The position numbers were made by a program, and so were the translations under genes. Below, one piece after another: positions 58,801 through 64,000 of a stretch of DNA of 64,000 nucleotides. How positions within the stretch are numbered: position 1 is the stretch's first letter; each line of letters starts with the position of its first letter. The notes beneath the pieces are model-generated. The model saw nothing but the letters and a program-made list of their open reading frames with translations, was not told the origin of the DNA and made no database searches. The stretch spans positions 29,801,045-29,865,044 of the forward strand of contig OW203990.1 of NCBI GenBank assembly GCA_934047225.1. The letters run 5' to 3'. This stretch comes from Ypsolopha sequella. Its lineage: Eukaryota; Arthropoda; Insecta; Lepidoptera; Ypsolophidae.

Positions 58801-61800
58801 ATTTTTGGAAAAGCCAGTTTATGGTTTTTTCTGGTTTCCTTACAGTTTCGCTCACCAAGCCTTAGTAAAGACTCGAAATTTTTTCTGACATATGTAAGAA
58901 TTTGGTAAATAAATTCACAAGGAACCGGTAATATATTCATTTCTTTGAATGTTTCTCTTAATGAATCCCGGTGCTTCATTTTATAAATAGCCTGAATTGC
59001 TCCCTTCTGTAAAACAAAGACTGCATCTGTATCCGCGGCTTTATCCCATAACAGCAAGCCGTATGAGATAATGCTTACAGTGGACACAGTGTAGACTGTA
59101 GAGTGTGGCACTCACCGAAGCTAGCAGTAGACACAGTATAAAGTGCGGTACCCACAGAAGCTTCCAGTAGACAAAGTGTAGAGTGCGGCACTCAACAGAA
59201 GCGTAGAGTGCGGTACTTACCAACGCTTGCAGTAGACACAGTGTAGAGTGCGGTACTTACCAAAGACTAGAGAAAGCGCGTACCCGAAGGGCGCCTGGCA
59301 CCACACCAGCCCCTGGGTGTAGATCGCCTCCGCCGTACCGTTGATGTAGCCGCCGCCCACCCACGTCGCTGCACCACAAATACATTCATTATATTATCTA
59401 ATTAACCAAAATAAAGACCATTACAATGCAAAGAACTAATATTTGGCGAGGATAGGATGACACCGACAGGAGTCGAACATATATAGATTATGAACAACTC
59501 GAAGACGCTCTGTTTGTATAAAATAACGTGCCTAACCGATCACAAGACAACCAGGTTTTTTAATTTGAACAACTTATTTTATCATTGATATTAAAAAATT
59601 GCTGAATCCGAATCAAAAGCCAGATTTTGAGTCTAAATTTTTGTGAAGTTCAATATAAAAATGAAAATAAATCGTTTTTAGTTGTTTTGAAAAGATTTTG
59701 CGCTATTTACGTTTTAAGTTTTGAAGTGAAAACGTCTACATATTACAGTGATATCGGGTCGAACTTTCTTGTTTTACGAAATACTAGCACCTCAACCCAA
59801 TAGTCTGGTTGCCTTTGTTTTTATTCATTACAATAGTCCTACACTGACCGGGAGTTGTCCTTGGGTGCACTCCTACAGTGCATATGGGGATAATTGTCGG
59901 TTGGTGTCACATCACATTAAAATAAATTTGTCTAAAGGTCCTCTACGTATTGGCTTCGGCCCCATGCACGCCTCCCAAAGGTCCGGGAATACATAGTCCC
60001 GAGATATAATAAATATATGAATAGAATAGAATAGAAAAGTTTATTTGTTTGACTTTTGGTCCTTAAAAATTAGGTGTTACAATATGCTTAAATATGTCAT
60101 TCCTCAAAAATCTGCCAAATTTGGCGTACAAATATTTATCTAAATAAACACAAACAAAGAAACAATTGACCTTAAACCTTAAAATCTGAATTACAAATAA
60201 ATATATAAAATAACTCAATTTATAATGTAAAATTATGTGAATCGTCAATTTAAAGAGAATACAAATGTCAATCTATAATGTTAAATTATGTAAATCGTCA
60301 ATTTAAAAGGAATACGAATGTCAATCTATATAAACTAACGTTAAAAATTATTATTATAATTAAAAAACTCATCCATCGAGTAAAAACATTTGTCGAGGAG
60401 CCACATGTGAAGTTTGCTCTTGAATTGGTTCAGTGGTAAATCTTTAAAATCGTCCGGTAAAGCATTAAATACTCTGACTGCCATTTGGAAGACGTTTTGT
60501 TTAACTAGGCTCAGTTTACAATGGTGTATGTAAAGTCTCTCGCCTCCTTTTTTTCTTTGTGATCTTTGGCTGACCTCTTTTTTTTTAGGAAAATATTCTG
60601 CCTGTTGTTGTACAAAAACTGCAATTTGTTCTATGTACATGCAGGGTAAAGATAGAAGTTTAAGCTTCTTGAATCTATGCAATGATTATAATATCTAATA
60701 ATAAACATGATTACGTTTTTGGTTTGTGCATGCTAAAAACAGATTTCATTAATTAAGATAACTTGCTTTGCATTAAAGCAAATTTACTAAATAAGATGAT
60801 TCAGCATAAATAAGAGATTAATTCCGTTAAATCAGTTAATTCCGTAAACATTAAGCAAAAACAAGACAATTAAGTATCAAACAGGCCACCTGTGAAATTC
60901 AGTTTCTTTTTACTATTTTAAATTCTTGTATTTTTTCTTATAAAATCTGGTAGGTACCTATTTGTACGTACTTGACTTCTCGGTATTAGTAATTTAGTAT
61001 TTTTACAAAGTAAATAAGTAACAGCGGGAGAAAATGGGCTCAGTTGTTGGAGCATGAGCCTCGCCGACGTTTCGAGTACATAATTGAAAATATGTTGGGA
61101 AGTAATTCTCTTGAGATTTTCCGGGAAAAACTTACTTACAACATGGTTATACAGCTCACTTTCTGTACTATTTGCTTCACTTGATATTTTAATTTAGCTC
61201 GCTTCTAACATTTTGTTAACATCTTGTTTAGAAAACGCTTAGAATCTTGGAAATTGTATTAAAATTGTCATTTGTCACGACAATTGGCTTTAGAGGATAG
61301 CGGGAGCCAAAGTCAATTTTATTCCCGTGGGAGTTTGCGCTTTCTCTCTTCTGATTGGTCCACGTTCTGGCTTTTGATAGATTAGCGTCATTTGGCCAAA
61401 GAGGTCGAACGCATTTTTATGAAGAAGTTACAGGCTGGTTAAGCGGCAAAGCGTGTTGAAAAAAATAATTAAATGTGTATTATTCTTTCCTTTTTCCCGG
61501 AAATTTTCAAGCTTATCTTCGCTAGTGATAGAGATATACATATACAGTGGTGGACATATAATTAGAAACGCTTGCGACGTATTTCACATTATACAAGGCA
61601 CATGGCAAGTGGTATCGCGTTCCACGCTTCAACAAAGGCTTCGTAAAGTTAATTTTGACTGGAATTACGTTTAACGAAGACATTTTTTTAACGACGTACC
61701 AGGACTATTTGCAGGCCAGTCTAACATGGTAACACGTTGCTCACTAAGAAAGGATTTAACACTGCGGGCCGTGTGTTTTGAGTCGTTATCGTGCTGAAAG

Positions 61801-64000
61801 ATCAAGGTCATAGGCAAATGGTTGTCGGTGTAGGGAATCATTGTCTCTTCTAAGATGTTTTTGTATTGAAATTGATCCATCATACCTTCAATCTTACGGA
61901 CGGGTCCAATTCCGCAACCAGAAAAACATCCCCATACTTTAATGTTTCCACCGCCGTGTTTGATTATGCTCCTCATGTATTTATAATCAAAAGCATGGTT
62001 TATTGAACGTCTAACGTAGCGATTGCCGTCCGAATTCACCATATTTTTTTTTTTTTCATCCGAGAATAACACGTTTTTCCATTCTCGTATGGTCCAGTTA
62101 AGATATTTCTTTGCAAATAATAATCGCTTCTCTCGGTGTTACTTGGTAAGAAGCGGTACTTTTCGAAAACCCTCCCGAACAATTTAGCTTCCACTAATCT
62201 ACGGCGTACCAGTTTCGAGGAAATGTTCCTTGGGTCATCAGGTGAAAAAACTTCATTTCTAATCTCGTTGGAGCCTTTAAACGGGTCTTGTTTAGCTACA
62301 CGTATTATTTGCAAATCTTCCCGGGAGACGATTTCCTTAGACGAGCCTTTCTAAAAACACTTTTAGTAGTTCCGTTTCTTTTATAATCAGCAATAGCGTT
62401 GAAAACTTTCTTCACAGAACATTCTAGATGATTATCAATTCTTCTTTAATTCCACTTTCGATCTAAATGTAATTTAACGATTAATTGCCTAGTTGACTCG
62501 TCACAACTCTTATTTTTACCCATTTTTAACAAAAATTATTATTCACGTAATTCCAAATTGACGTTTAATTGCTGCCGAAACAACGAAGTGGTTATACTGT
62601 CTTTGGCCGAAACTACAGAAAAAGCGTAGAAGGAGGTTTCTTTTTTAAATTTCAAAAATGGAACGAACCATGGATCCTGTTTTTAATTAGTTGTCCAAGC
62701 GGCCCGTTATAGAAATTCAACTATCATGATATTTAAACTCTTTTAATAATTAAAGATAAAACAGATTTCTTTTTTTTTATATTTTATGAGTTTTTTAAAT
62801 CATTGGCTATATTCTGGCATAGTTAATAGTGATTCAATCTATATATTTTTTACTCATAACGATAGTTCATTCTGTGTTTACCTAAGTTTTATGCACTGTT
62901 TCTAATTATATGTCCACCACTGTATATTTAATGAAATATATTAAATATTTATATTCAATTACTCTATATTACGATATTCTATATTCAATTACTCTATATC
63001 TTGAGCTCTTAATTAAGATACTCAACATTTTGTAAAGTAAGTACATAGAATCATAGACTAAATATTATTACGTATACTTAGTATATGGTCTATCACATAG
63101 GGCTTCTATGTCCCACTGAAGACGAGAATACATCTTAATGCCTAAAAACTTAGTTTTGTTAACCAACTTCAGCTTGGACCCCTGCAAAAGCAAATTAACA
63201 TCCACTTGAATTACATTTGGTAACGTAAATTTTGTCTTTTTTGCGTTTAAAACTTAATAATTTTTTCTCTTCGTCAACGATATCTTTAGGTCGATTCACT
63301 TTAAAAATAAGTGGCGTGTCGTTTGCGAATAGTACTATCTTAGATAAGTCTTTAGCTAAATAAGGAAGGTCATTTATGTAAATCAAAAGCAACAAGGGCC
63401 CCAATATAGAACGCTGCGAGACACCCATTTTAACTAAAGCTCCACATAATTTTACCCCATTAATGTCTACCTTTTGAATTCGATCACTAAGATATGACTT
63501 CAATAACGCCAAAGATTTACCCGTCACTCCATAGTGATCAAATTTAATAAAAGTGTTTCATGATTAACGCAATCGAAAGCTTTTGAGAGGTCCCAAAATA
63601 CACCAAACGCATCCTGCTTTTCTTCCCAAGCAACAAAAATGTGCTTGACTAAAGCAACTCCTGCATCTGTGGTTGACCTCCTTATAGTGAATCTATATTT
63701 TTTACAGTGAAGCAACTTATTTAAATTGAAATGAGATAACAATCATTAAATCAGGAAAGATACCATCATCTACACATTTATTAATATGAATGATACCACA
63801 TATATAACGAACCCCCCATTACAAAGAGTACATGTAGCTAAATGTAGTAGGTCTCACCCGTCATAGTGAAGATGCCGACGAAGAGTCCGATGGACCTGCC
63901 TGCTAGCATCACCTCTTCCTCCGAGTCATCCCCCTTGGGCTTCTTGCGTCCCGCCCAGATCCCCACCGCCAGGATCAGCACGTAGAAGATGATGATCGAT
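31523..64000 (-). CDS. ChT: high-affinity choline transporter (SLC5A7 / CHT1 type), 5' end outside window
   Basis: Eleven minus-strand exons join in frame: 64000-63858, 59368-59261, 57048-56893, 54790-54666, 54140-53967, 53697-53568, 52747-52549, 52175-52041, 37316-37183, 34325-34187, 31841-31523. They give 586 residues and a TGA; vertebrate CHT1 is about 580. Diagnostic stretches in order: [34 protein letters not shown] and [68 protein letters not shown] (the conserved serines of the SLC5 sodium site), [13 protein letters not shown], and a variable acidic cytoplasmic tail. It is a multi-pass plasma-membrane protein that couples Na+ influx to choline uptake in cholinergic terminals. The start codon should lie about ten codons beyond the right edge. 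Exon 3's tail, exon 2's donor and exon 4's donor are tandemly duplicated. Confidence 0.95.
31881..32328. repeat. minisatellite: 32-bp unit x 14
   Basis: Fourteen apparently identical copies of AATGTATAGTGTCAAGTAAG + AAGATAATGTAA. In the sense of the transporter transcript the unit contains ATTATCTTCTTACTTGACAC, which is pyrimidine-rich. The array begins 40 bp upstream of the last exon's acceptor. Confidence 0.97.
32761..33147. repeat. minisatellite: 39-bp unit x 10
   Basis: Unit AGTCAGTATTAGAGCACGGT + AGTGTAGTTACATACAACT. The copies are identical except that copy 5 has a 4-bp insertion (CGGTTGGTAG). Same intron as the 32-bp array. Confidence 0.97.
34187..34325 (-). CDS. ChT: choline transporter, exon 10
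   Basis: Acceptor GTGTCAG and donor CTGT|GTGAGTATC. It codes [20 protein letters not shown], then [20 protein letters not shown], matching the extracellular loop and last transmembrane segment of CHT1. Confidence 0.92.
34590..36640 (+). pseudogene. LINE-type reverse transcriptase element, decayed
   Basis: The plus strand carries pieces of one polyprotein in changing frames. An RT finger-like stretch ([20 protein letters not shown]) and [12 protein letters not shown] come first, then motif A ([10 protein letters not shown]), then [11 protein letters not shown] at about 35138, DDGT near 35220, and [14 protein letters not shown] at 35301. Further on is [13 protein letters not shown] sequence. 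The C-terminal region (about 36090-36600) has a [14 protein letters not shown] cysteine/histidine motif, [25 protein letters not shown] and [12 protein letters not shown] recognise this C-terminal pattern from an uncharacterised, widely dispersed animal RT element family; an endonuclease role for it is only inference. Many frameshifts and stops make it dead. It lies in transporter intron 9. Confidence 0.8.
34838..34993 (+). repeat. 39-bp unit x 4 inside RT motif A
   Basis: Four perfect in-frame copies code [13 protein letters not shown], so the motif-A aspartate region is quadrupled. Only the last copy continues into NAFNSLDR. Confidence 0.97.
36941..37070 (+). mobile_element. tRNA-derived SINE, truncated copy
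   Basis: GATAGCTCAGTCGGTAGG resembles a tRNA box A; downstream sequence (GTTTTCGGAATTTATG, then ACCACACTGTGAGG) parallels the SINE at 54247-54418, but the box B is missing or decayed. Confidence 0.5.
37183..37316 (-). CDS. ChT: choline transporter, exon 9
   Basis: Acceptor GTCGGCAG and donor GGAG|GTGAGACC. It codes [16 protein letters not shown], then [20 protein letters not shown], matching CHT1 transmembrane segments after YGLW. Confidence 0.94.
37500..39500. other. transporter intron 8 DNA, no gene recognised
   Basis: AT-rich DNA of about 2 kb. Repeated short TATTTG and GAAATATATTTG near 39340-39360 look like LINE 3' sequence; otherwise no structure is recognised. Confidence 0.35.
39500..40165 (-). 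mobile_element. jockey-like LINE fragment (end of reverse transcriptase)
   Basis: The minus strand reads [20 protein letters not shown], then [33 protein letters not shown] and SCKPFF, then in another frame [14 protein letters not shown]. This is the thumb-region tail of jockey-like LINE RTs. It is 5'-truncated and frame-broken, with AT-rich 3' sequence to about 39500. Confidence 0.8.
40936..41930. repeat. minisatellite: 33-bp unit x 30 with higher-order units
   Basis: Unit ATGGTAGTGCTTTATTGTAC + TAAACGAATCATA. Distinct unit types follow in a fixed order, so the array is made of ~264-bp (8-unit) higher-order repeats, with one shortened to 7 units. The plus strand is open for 358 codons only because 33 is a multiple of three; the peptide ([15 protein letters not shown]) has no known counterpart. 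Confidence 0.95.
42520..42700. repeat. dispersed repeat fragment related to 4374-4870
   Basis: TTCAACCCACAAGAGGG and AAAAGGGGGTGTAAAC resemble the units at 4374-4660, but more decayed. Confidence 0.35.
42808..42831. repeat. single detached copy of the 27-bp unit
   Basis: CAGTGCATTGCTGTTATAAA followed by TATA, the same unit as the array at 43262, cut off from it by the MITE at 42840-43258. Confidence 0.8.
42840..43258. mobile_element. MITE with ~75-bp imperfect inverted repeats
   Basis: The left arm (GAAATTCGACCTATTCCTTG, AGAGATCATTTCCAACAAAT) is matched by the reverse complement of the right arm (GAAATTCAACATATTCCTTG, AGAAATCATTTTCAACAAAT). The interior contains a (CT)n tract near 43015-43030. 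Flanked on both sides by the same 27-bp unit. Confidence 0.8.
43262..43500. repeat. minisatellite: 27-bp unit x 9
   Basis: Unit CAGTGCATTGCTGTTATAAA + TATATAT. The first four copies have GTGCATTGCTGT; later ones GTGAATTGCTGCG, so there are two subtypes in order. Confidence 0.93.
43830..44000 (+). pseudogene. mariner transposase C-terminal fragment
   Basis: [18 protein letters not shown] and EPDWKKC are followed after a frame shift by [15 protein letters not shown] and FFKKI, as at the end of mariner transposases. No catalytic domain remains. Confidence 0.6.
44104..44300 (-). mobile_element. LINE fragment (ORF2 C-terminus)
   Basis: Minus-strand sequence in mixed frames reads like the RT tail of jockey-like LINEs ([27 protein letters not shown]-like). 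Short and frame-broken. Confidence 0.5.
44655..45465 (+). pseudogene. mariner transposase, internally deleted
   Basis: Scattered mariner pieces on the plus strand: an N-terminal part with many changes, WVPRLL-like at about 44980, [21 protein letters not shown] at about 45075 (the first catalytic aspartate in its DETWIHH context), then [12 protein letters not shown] near 45170 and LDYLDKGK near 45225. It jumps after about 45350 to the C-terminal [20 protein letters not shown]. The segment with the second and third catalytic residues is missing. About 45245-45345 contains a short direct duplication (GATCGATTAAAGTACGAAAT). Confidence 0.75.
45550..45885. mobile_element. foldback element with ~55-bp arms
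   Basis: ACGCGTGGTTTGTAACCAAC, then TATATTTCATACCTGTATGTC, is mirrored by the reverse complement of about 45828-45885 (ACACGTAATTTGTAACCAAC). The interior has GAGCCGAGCGAAGCAAAG, a palindromic pattern frequent in lepidopteran repeats. Confidence 0.75.
47230..49221 (+). pseudogene. uncharacterised transposon-associated gene with C-terminal Cys cluster
   Basis: Several plus-strand pieces belong to one protein family I recognise as uncharacterised and multicopy in animal genomes. In order: [69 protein letters not shown] with [59 protein letters not shown], then [20 protein letters not shown] and [20 protein letters not shown]. The acidic HGEADIRIF and [10 protein letters not shown] motifs suggest a PIN/FEN-like nuclease fold; that is inference. 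Frameshifts near 47700 and 47780, a ~90-bp insertion and stops near 48823 and 48985 make it a pseudogene. No symbol can be given. Confidence 0.7.
48190..48280 (+). mobile_element. short retroposon 3'-end insertion in the foldback gene
   Basis: About 90 bp with no counterpart in the protein family separates RGRSTRTRV from [15 protein letters not shown]. It ends AATAAACTATTTGAATTTGA, like the tail of a 5'-truncated LINE. Confidence 0.5.
50210..50340. repeat. dispersed repeat with GAGCGTAGCGAGG motif
   Basis: CGAGGGCGTTATTTTG, GAGCAGAGCGAAGGATTC and CCGAGCGTAGCGAGG recur in spirit in other repeats of the window (7500, 19185). Family unknown. Confidence 0.4.
50720..50988 (+). repeat. ~265-bp interspersed repeat, copy 1 of 2
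   Basis: From ACGACAATTGGCTTTAGAG to CTTGTCTTCGCTA it aligns in the same orientation with 61277-61534. Highly similar core: CCAAAGAGGTCGAACGCAT. Confidence 0.85.
51350..52010 (-). mobile_element. jockey-like LINE fragment, internally deleted
   Basis: On the minus strand [17 protein letters not shown] (start of the RT domain) is followed after a short gap by [14 protein letters not shown], and then by a C-terminal part with [13 protein letters not shown] and NNPLYRMC. The RT palm between is missing. It lies in intron 8, ending about 30 bp from the donor of exon 8. Confidence 0.7.
52041..52175 (-). CDS. ChT: choline transporter, exon 8
   Basis: Acceptor GTCCCTGCAG and donor CTCTG|GTGAGTCTG. 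It codes [20 protein letters not shown], then [20 protein letters not shown] and IYGLW, as in CHT1 after the SSMFAR motif. Confidence 0.95.
52549..52747 (-). CDS. ChT: choline transporter, exon 7
   Basis: Acceptor CGTGTCAG and donor GCCAG|GTGGGGATT. It codes [20 protein letters not shown] (a loop with an N-glycosylation sequon, NET), [20 protein letters not shown], then [20 protein letters not shown], which holds the conserved serines of the SLC5 sodium site. Confidence 0.96.
52854..52945. repeat. 22-bp unit x 4
   Basis: Unit CAACCAGACTTCCACCTGTT + GT with small changes, about 110 bp upstream of the exon 7 acceptor in the transcript. Confidence 0.93.
53568..53697 (-). CDS. ChT: choline transporter, exon 6
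   Basis: Acceptor TTCGTCCAG and donor CTACCT|GTAAGTTG. It codes [20 protein letters not shown], then [20 protein letters not shown], a well-conserved CHT1 block. Confidence 0.95.
53967..54140 (-). CDS. ChT: choline transporter, exon 5
   Basis: Acceptor CACCCCCAG and donor TGGCAG|GTCGGC. It codes [20 protein letters not shown], a loop ([11 protein letters not shown]), then [20 protein letters not shown]. It starts and ends in phase 0. Confidence 0.95.
54247..54418 (+). mobile_element. tRNA-derived SINE
   Basis: TAGCTCAGTCGATAGG (box A-like) and GGGTTTGAATC (box B-like) lie about 43 bp apart in a tRNA-like head. A tail of unrelated sequence (TTTTTCGAAAGTGATGAGCA) ends in A-rich DNA near 54418. 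The box spacing and the non-tRNA tail argue against a functional tRNA gene. It is in transporter intron 4. Confidence 0.75.
54621..54680. repeat. 20-bp unit x 3 spanning the exon 4 splice donor
   Basis: 54621-54640, 54641-54660 and 54661-54680 are copies of CTCACCTGTATGACGTCAGA. In the transcript sense each has TGACGTCAYACAG|GTGAG. The first is the real exon end, the second keeps a good donor, and the third has GC in place of GT. Confidence 0.93.
54666..54790 (-). CDS. ChT: choline transporter, exon 4
   Basis: Acceptor GTGTGCAG and donor ATACAG|GTGAGTC. It codes [20 protein letters not shown], then [20 protein letters not shown] and Q. The [10 protein letters not shown] block is nearly identical to vertebrate CHT1. 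Confidence 0.96.
54925..55072. mobile_element. foldback MITE, family GTGTCGATTCGG, copy 2
   Basis: TTTGACAGGGCTAAACTTAA ... AGCGTTCTGTC and its reverse-complement half (AATTAGGTTAGTTTTGTCAA) match the 12482 copy; the outer ends are decayed. In transporter intron 3. Confidence 0.8.
55635..56870. repeat. minisatellite: 108-bp unit x ~11, derived from transporter exon 3
   Basis: Period is exactly 108 bp from 55713 to 56793. Each unit contains about 83 bp of the tail of exon 3 (reading [27 protein letters not shown]), the 5' splice site GTACGTGCC, and about 25 bp of intron. Copies differ from one another at only a few sites, and all keep the GTACGT donor. They differ more from exon 3 itself. The outermost left copy is incomplete. 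Long open frames on both strands are products of the 36-codon period. Confidence 0.97.
56893..57048 (-). CDS. ChT: choline transporter, exon 3
   Basis: Acceptor GTGCGTGCAG and donor GCTCG|GTACGTGCC. It codes [40 protein letters not shown] and [12 protein letters not shown]. Human CHT1 has EMFWAA at the position where this exon has EVFWAA; the tandem copies in the next intron have EMFWAA. Confidence 0.95.
57312..57503. repeat. minisatellite: 24-bp unit x 8
   Basis: Unit GATTCACTTTAGAGCTTTAT + CTGC; the first copy has GATTCGC. It lies in intron 2, about 265 bp upstream of the exon 3 acceptor. Confidence 0.97.
57691..57880. mobile_element. MITE with ATACAGGGCGT ends
   Basis: ATACAGGGCGTGCCACGACT at the left and the reverse complement of the right end (ATACAGGGCGTCCTTCGGCT) pair over about 30 bp. 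AT-rich interior, noncoding. Confidence 0.8.
58092..58260. mobile_element. foldback MITE, family GTGTCGATTCGG, copy 3
   Basis: GTGTCGATTCGGTATAACAC ... GACAGGACTAAACTTGAAGC pairs with TTAATCCTGTCAAATAAG ... CACCGAATCGACAC. The right half contains a small expansion of AGGGTTAGTA (three times at about 58184-58210). In transporter intron 2. Confidence 0.88.
58572..59264. repeat. ~40-bp tandem units spanning the exon 2 splice donor, interrupted by a LINE
   Basis: Seven units like GCTTGCAGTAGACACAGTGT + AGAGTGCGGTACTTACCAAA: 58572-58611, 58612-58651, then after a LINE 59073-59119, 59120-59159, 59160-59200, a short one 59201-59224, and 59225-59264. The last spans the real donor of exon 2. In the transcript sense the short unit repeats the donor exactly (GTTG|GTAAGTACCG); the 59073 unit has a fair one (TTCG|GTGAGTGCC); others are weaker, and the two beyond the LINE have lost the GT. 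Confidence 0.9.
58652..59070 (-). mobile_element. jockey-like LINE fragment inserted in the 40-bp repeat
   Basis: The minus strand reads [59 protein letters not shown], then [20 protein letters not shown] and [19 protein letters not shown]: the RT thumb and C-terminal tail of a jockey-like LINE in one open frame. 5'-truncated. Confidence 0.85.
59261..59368 (-). CDS. ChT: choline transporter, exon 2
   Basis: Acceptor GTGGTGCAG and donor CTTTG|GTAAGTACC. It codes [20 protein letters not shown], then [15 protein letters not shown], which matches the CHT1 core almost residue for residue. Confidence 0.96.
60010..60690 (-). mobile_element. jockey-like LINE, 3' part
   Basis: The minus strand reads [20 protein letters not shown], then [20 protein letters not shown] and [20 protein letters not shown], ending [16 protein letters not shown]: the C-terminus of a jockey-like RT protein. 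The 3' end carries (TTCTA)n (GAATAGAATAGAA on the plus strand near 60015-60035). In transporter intron 1. Confidence 0.85.
61277..61534 (+). repeat. ~260-bp interspersed repeat, copy 2 of 2
   Basis: Same orientation as 50720-50988, with about the same boundaries. A Tc1-like element starts immediately to its right. Confidence 0.85.
61542..62925 (-). mobile_element. Tc1-like DNA transposon
   Basis: The two ends carry the identical inverted CAGTGGTGGACATATAATTA (plus GAAAC), flanked by TA on each side as expected for the Tc1 superfamily. About 1.38 kb long. The transposase inside, on the minus strand, is broken and lacks its C-terminal catalytic part. Confidence 0.9.
61671..62523 (-). pseudogene. 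Tc1-like transposase pseudogene
   Basis: The likely start is ATG at 62523 ([20 protein letters not shown]). Frames change several times through the paired DNA-binding region ([19 protein letters not shown]). The catalytic part has VLFSDEK-like [25 protein letters not shown], and [11 protein letters not shown] with the second aspartate. It then ends at [11 protein letters not shown], where the family has SPDLNPIENLW; the third catalytic residue is deleted. It would have catalysed cut-and-paste transposition at TA. Confidence 0.85.
63075..63742 (-). mobile_element. jockey-like LINE fragment (reverse transcriptase core)
   Basis: The minus strand reads [35 protein letters not shown] (motif A; family D present), then after a one-base frame change [40 protein letters not shown], and [10 protein letters not shown], where the family has FADDT: one catalytic aspartate is now asparagine. 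Sequence to about 63080 continues as [13 protein letters not shown]. Dead copy in transporter intron 1. Confidence 0.85.
63858..64000 (-). CDS. ChT: choline transporter, exon 1 in window (5' partial)
   Basis: The exon runs off the right edge. It codes [20 protein letters not shown], a cytoplasmic loop ([15 protein letters not shown]), then [12 protein letters not shown]. It corresponds to CHT1 from about residue 10, so the initiator Met and a few codons lie just outside. Donor ACGG|GTGAGACC at 63858/63857. Confidence 0.93.

Overview
The window is a gene-poor, AT-rich, repeat-laden stretch of an insect chromosome, most probably lepidopteran. Support for this: two spliced insect-type genes with GT-AG introns, many short foldback elements (MITEs), jockey-like LINE fragments, mariner/Tc1 remnants and tRNA-derived SINEs, with no operon-like coding. 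The species cannot be named from the sequence.

Two protein-coding genes converge. On the plus strand, a secreted SYGAP-repeat, glycine-rich cuticular protein (pro-resilin-like) has a probable promoter and noncoding exon near 6.66-6.82 kb, its ATG exon at 7.60 kb, a second coding exon at 23.23 kb and its main exon at 23.52-24.88 kb; intron 2 is about 15.6 kb. On the minus strand, eleven exons spanning 64.0 down to 31.5 kb encode an SLC5A7-type high-affinity choline transporter, the presynaptic Na+-coupled choline uptake protein that feeds acetylcholine synthesis. All its intron phases join in frame, and only about the first ten codons lie beyond the right edge.

Almost everything else is repetitive. 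About twenty separate tandem arrays occur (units 6-108 bp, usually nearly identical copies). They include a 1.5-kb array of 19-bp units, a 1-kb array of 33-bp units with higher-order structure, and an 11-copy 108-bp array made from the end of a choline-transporter exon. At three consecutive transporter exons (2, 3 and 4 in this window) the 5' splice site itself lies inside a tandem duplication, so the introns begin with extra splice-donor-like sites. The last transporter intron has 14 copies of a 32-bp unit, pyrimidine-rich in the sense of transcription, just upstream of a 3' splice site that lacks its own pyrimidine tract.

Other structures of note: inverted copies of a ~400-bp repeat flank the start-codon exon of the cuticle gene; a ~3.8-kb foldback with ~1-kb arms carries a decayed gene of an uncharacterised animal family that ends in a cysteine cluster; a LINE-type reverse transcriptase pseudogene has its catalytic motif-A region amplified four times; and a MITE sits inside the ancestral unit of a 27-bp array. 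Intergenic DNA (1-6.6 kb and 25.2-31.2 kb) holds transposon remnants, MITEs and arrays but no convincing intact gene.
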